Source: Rheinheimera texasensis DSM 17496
GTDB lineage: Bacteria; Pseudomonadota; Gammaproteobacteria; Enterobacterales; Alteromonadaceae
Assembly: GCF_000711985.1 (NCBI RefSeq)
Contig: NZ_KL544005.1
Span: 385,970 to 449,969, forward strand
Reading direction: 5' to 3'
Length of the DNA stretch: 64,000 bases
The notes under the pieces were generated by a model that saw only the letters and a program-made list of their open reading frames with translations, did not search any database and was not told the DNA's origin. A program made the position numbers and the translations under genes. Each line of letters opens with the position of its first letter. Positions within the stretch are counted from its first letter, which is position 1. This document shows positions 61,661 through 64,000 of this stretch, piece by piece.

Positions 61661-64000
61661 ATGTCGCATTTTTTTATTAACAGACCGATTTTTGCCTGGG
61701 CACTGGCCATTATGGTGATGCTGGCCGGTGTGCTGGCGATCCGCGCCCTGCCCGTCGCGCAGTACCCTTCGATTGCGCCGCCGGCGATTAGCGTCAGCGC
61801 CAGTTATCCGGGCGCCTCCGCCCGCACGCTGGAAGACACCGTCACCCAGGTGATTGAACAGAAAATGAAAGGCCTCGATGGCCTGATGTATATGTCATCG
61901 ACGTCGGAGTCGAGCGGTCAGGTCACGCTGACGCTGACGTTTAATGCCGAAACAGACCCGGATATCGCCCAGGTTCAGGTACAGAACAAACTGGCACTGG
62001 CGACCCCACTGTTACCGCAGGAAGTACAGCGTCAGGGTGTGACTGTGGCGAAGTCCGCACGTAACTTCCTGATGGTGGTGGGTTTTGTCTCAGAAGACGG
62101 CAGCATGACCAACATCGACATCGGCGATTATGTCGCGTCCAACGTGCAGGACATTATCTCGCGCGTCGAAGGTGTCGGTGAAGTGCAGTTATTCGGCTCG
62201 CAATATGCGATGCGTATTTGGCTGGACCCGGCCAAACTGCAAAACTTTAAACTGACGCCAGCTGATGTAAGCAACGCCATTGTGGCGCAAAACGCTCAGG
62301 TGTCAGCCGGTCAGCTCGGTGGATTACCAGCCGCACAAGGCCAGCAACTGAATGCCACTGTCACTGCACAAAGCCGGCTGCAAACGCCGGAGCAGTTCCG
62401 CAATATTTTGCTGAAAAGTGCGGCGGATGGCAGCACAGTGCGGTTAAGTGACGTCGCGACCGTTGAGCTTGGCGGTGAAAGCTACAACGTGGTGGCGCGT
62501 TATAACGGCAAACCAGCCTCGGGGATCGGTATCAAACTGGCCAGTGGCGCCAATGCGCTCAATACCGCCGACGGCGTCAAACAGGCGCTGGCTGATTTAA
62601 CGCCTTATTTCCCGGCCGGTCTCAAAGCGGTCGTGCCATACGACACCACGCCTTTTGTGTCTTTATCAATTGAAAAAGTGGTGCATACGCTGATTGAAGC
62701 AGTGGTACTGGTGTTTTTAGTGATGTATCTGTTTTTACAGAACTTCCGCGCCACGCTTATTCCCACTATCGCGGTGCCTGTGGTGCTGCTTGGCACTTTC
62801 GCTATCCTGTATGCCTTTGGTTATTCGATTAATACCCTGACCATGTTTGCGATGGTATTGGCGATAGGTTTGCTGGTCGATGACGCTATTGTCGTAGTGG
62901 AAAACGTCGAACGGGTGATGACCGAAGAAAAACTGTCACCGCTTGCGGCCACCCGCAAATCAATGGACGAAATCAAAGGTGCTTTGGTCGGTATCGCCAT
63001 GGTGCTGTCGGCAGTGTTTGTGCCGATGGCGTTTTTTGGTGGTTCTACCGGCGTGATTTACCGCCAGTTCTCTATCACATTGGTCTCAGCGATGGCGCTG
63101 TCGGTGCTGGTGGCGCTGATTTTAACGCCGGCGCTCTGTGCCACTTTGTTAAAACCGAGCCACGTACCAAACCCTGGCTCGCTTTCCGGCCGGTTCTTTG
63201 GTGGCTTTAACCGCGGTTTTGATAAAACCAATCAGGGCACCCAGAGTTATGTCGCGCGGATGATTGCACAAAGCAAACGATACCTGCTGGTGTACGGCGT
63301 GATTTTAGGCGGTTTACTGTATGTATTCAGCCAGTTACCGTCAGCCTTTTTACCGGATGAAGATCAGGGCATTTTGTTTAATCAGGTAGTTTTACCGGCT
63401 GGCAGCACCACAGAGCAAACGCTGGGCGTCGTCGAAAAAATGGAGCAGCACTTCCTGGTCGACCAACAAGAAGCTGTGAAGTCGATTTTCACTGTGGCAG
63501 GCTTTAGTTTTGCCGGTTCCGGTCAAAACGCCGCCATCGGTTTTGTCAATCTGAAGCACTGGGATGAACGGCAGCGGCCGGACCTGCATGTCGGCGCCGT
63601 TGCCGGCAAAGCCATGGGTTATTTCGCCACCATCAAAGAAGCTTTTGTCTTTGCGTTCCCACCACCGGCCGTGGTGGAACTGGGCACTGCCAACGGCTTT
63701 AACATCTATCTGCAGGACCGTGCTGGTCTTGGTCACGACCAACTGCTGCAGGCGCGCAATATGCTGCTCGGCATGGCAGCAAAGAGCCCGGTGCTCGCCG
63801 GGGTGCGGCCGAATGGCCAGGAAGATACGCCGGAGCTGAAACTCGACATCGATTTAGCCAAAGCCGAAGCGCTGGGCGTCAGTCAGGCCAATATCAACAG
63901 TACGCTGGCAACCGCCTGGGGCAGCAGCTATGTCAATGATTTCATTGACCGCGGCCGAGTGAAAAAAGTCTTCCTGCAAGGTGCAGCCGACAGCCGGATG
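61661..64000 (+). CDS. RND efflux pump inner-membrane subunit (AcrB/MexB type), 3' end cut by window edge
   Basis: Proton-driven multidrug exporter of the HAE1 group. The frame is open for 780 codons to the window end; full-length members are about 1,040 residues. The start [17 protein letters not shown] is typical of the family, followed by [23 protein letters not shown] and the porter subdomains. The TM4 motif with the proton-relay acidic pair appears in [19 protein letters not shown]. The ATG has GAGG upstream. It is co-transcribed with the adaptor; any outer-membrane channel would lie beyond the window. Confidence 0.93.
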   Translation, partial: MSHFFINRPIFAWALAIMVMLAGVLAIRALPVAQYPSIAPPAISVSASYPGASARTLEDTVTQVIEQKMKGLDGLMYMSSTSESSGQVTLTLTFNAETDPDIAQVQVQNKLALATPLLPQEVQRQGVTVAKSARNFLMVVGFVSEDGSMTNIDIGDYVASNVQDIISRVEGVGEVQLFGSQYAMRIWLDPAKLQNFKLTPADVSNAIVAQNAQVSAGQLGGLPAAQGQQLNATVTAQSRLQTPEQFRNILLKSAADGSTVRLSDVATVELGGESYNVVARYNGKPASGIGIKLASGANALNTADGVKQALADLTPYFPAGLKAVVPYDTTPFVSLSIEKVVHTLIEAVVLVFLVMYLFLQNFRATLIPTIAVPVVLLGTFAILYAFGYSINTLTMFAMVLAIGLLVDDAIVVVENVERVMTEEKLSPLAATRKSMDEIKGALVGIAMVLSAVFVPMAFFGGSTGVIYRQFSITLVSAMALSVLVALILTPALCATLLKPSHVPNPGSLSGRFFGGFNRGFDKTNQGTQSYVARMIAQSKRYLLVYGVILGGLLYVFSQLPSAFLPDEDQGILFNQVVLPAGSTTEQTLGVVEKMEQHFLVDQQEAVKSIFTVAGFSFAGSGQNAAIGFVNLKHWDERQRPDLHVGAVAGKAMGYFATIKEAFVFAFPPPAVVELGTANGFNIYLQDRAGLGHDQLLQARNMLLGMAAKSPVLAGVRPNGQEDTPELKLDIDLAKAEALGVSQANINSTLATAWGSSYVNDFIDRGRVKKVFLQGAADSRM

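Noticed and set aside
1-64000. tRNA, rRNA, CRISPR array, insertion sequence or prophage
   Set aside because: No cloverleaf-like segment, repeat-spacer array, transposase or phage gene was recognised on reading both strands; short tandem repeats here have no spacers of CRISPR size.

Overview
The window reads as chromosomal DNA of a heterotrophic, probably aquatic gammaproteobacterium (Alteromonadales/Chromatiales-like, in the Rheinheimera/Alishewanella direction). This is inferred from the mix of TonB-dependent receptors, GH92 lipoproteins, Feo, Ohr and RND genes, from PEP-CTERM-like and MarR/OhrR types, and from the dispersed palindromic repeats. The genus is a guess, not a measurement. No rRNA, tRNA, CRISPR array, IS element or prophage was recognised.

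Region 1 (1-28530) is one large glycan locus that looks built for high-mannose N-glycoproteins. A LacI-type regulator (17446-18453) sits between a leftward and a rightward arm. An identical palindrome, TGTAATCGATTACA, occurs in front of each arm. The leftward arm encodes a TonB-dependent receptor, a lipoprotein with four discoidin (F5/8C) domains, an intrinsic terminator, and then a tightly overlapping run: GlcNAc kinase, exported glycosylasparaginase, GH85 endo-beta-N-acetylglucosaminidase, CutC, cytoplasmic GH2 beta-mannosidase, a sodium:solute symporter, and a GH92 alpha-mannosidase cut by the window edge. The rightward arm encodes a GH92 with Gln in place of the usual catalytic acid, an FHS-type sugar permease, an AGE-family epimerase/mannose isomerase, and two more GH92 enzymes. 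Together they could bind, cut, trim, import and phosphorylate the whole glycan.

Region 2 (28661-35592) is a leftward run of small housekeeping or unknown genes: membrane proteins, DUF1801, DUF4287, a SIMPL-domain protein, an RhlE-like helicase, DUF6172, a 2H phosphoesterase, an AHSA1-type protein and DUF4184.

Region 3 (35614-36854) and region 6 (46280-47401) hold AT-rich orphan genes on the minus strand, separated by short palindromic sequences that look like integron attC sites. No integrase is in view.

Region 4 (37382-40426) pairs a secreted M9 collagenase ending in a dockerin-like repeat with a cohesin-like protein ending in a PEP-CTERM-like anchor. Region 5 (40505-46268) holds a coiled-coil protein, a Fur-controlled feoAB operon, a cluster of REP-like palindromes, and an ohr / esterase / ohrR set carrying three copies of one operator.

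Region 7 (47975-54471) has a leftward operon for a diheme cytochrome c4-like protein, a MauG/CcpA-type diheme peroxidase and a beta-helix protein fused to cytochrome c, divergent from a second TonB-dependent receptor. Region 8 (54535-60291) has a THI5-like sensor diguanylate cyclase overlapping a fungal-type cytosine deaminase, then a FAN1-like nuclease fused to a DEDDh exonuclease, and a small excalibur-domain protein. Region 9 (60363-64000) starts an RND efflux operon behind a 28-bp TetR-type operator; the pump gene runs off the window.
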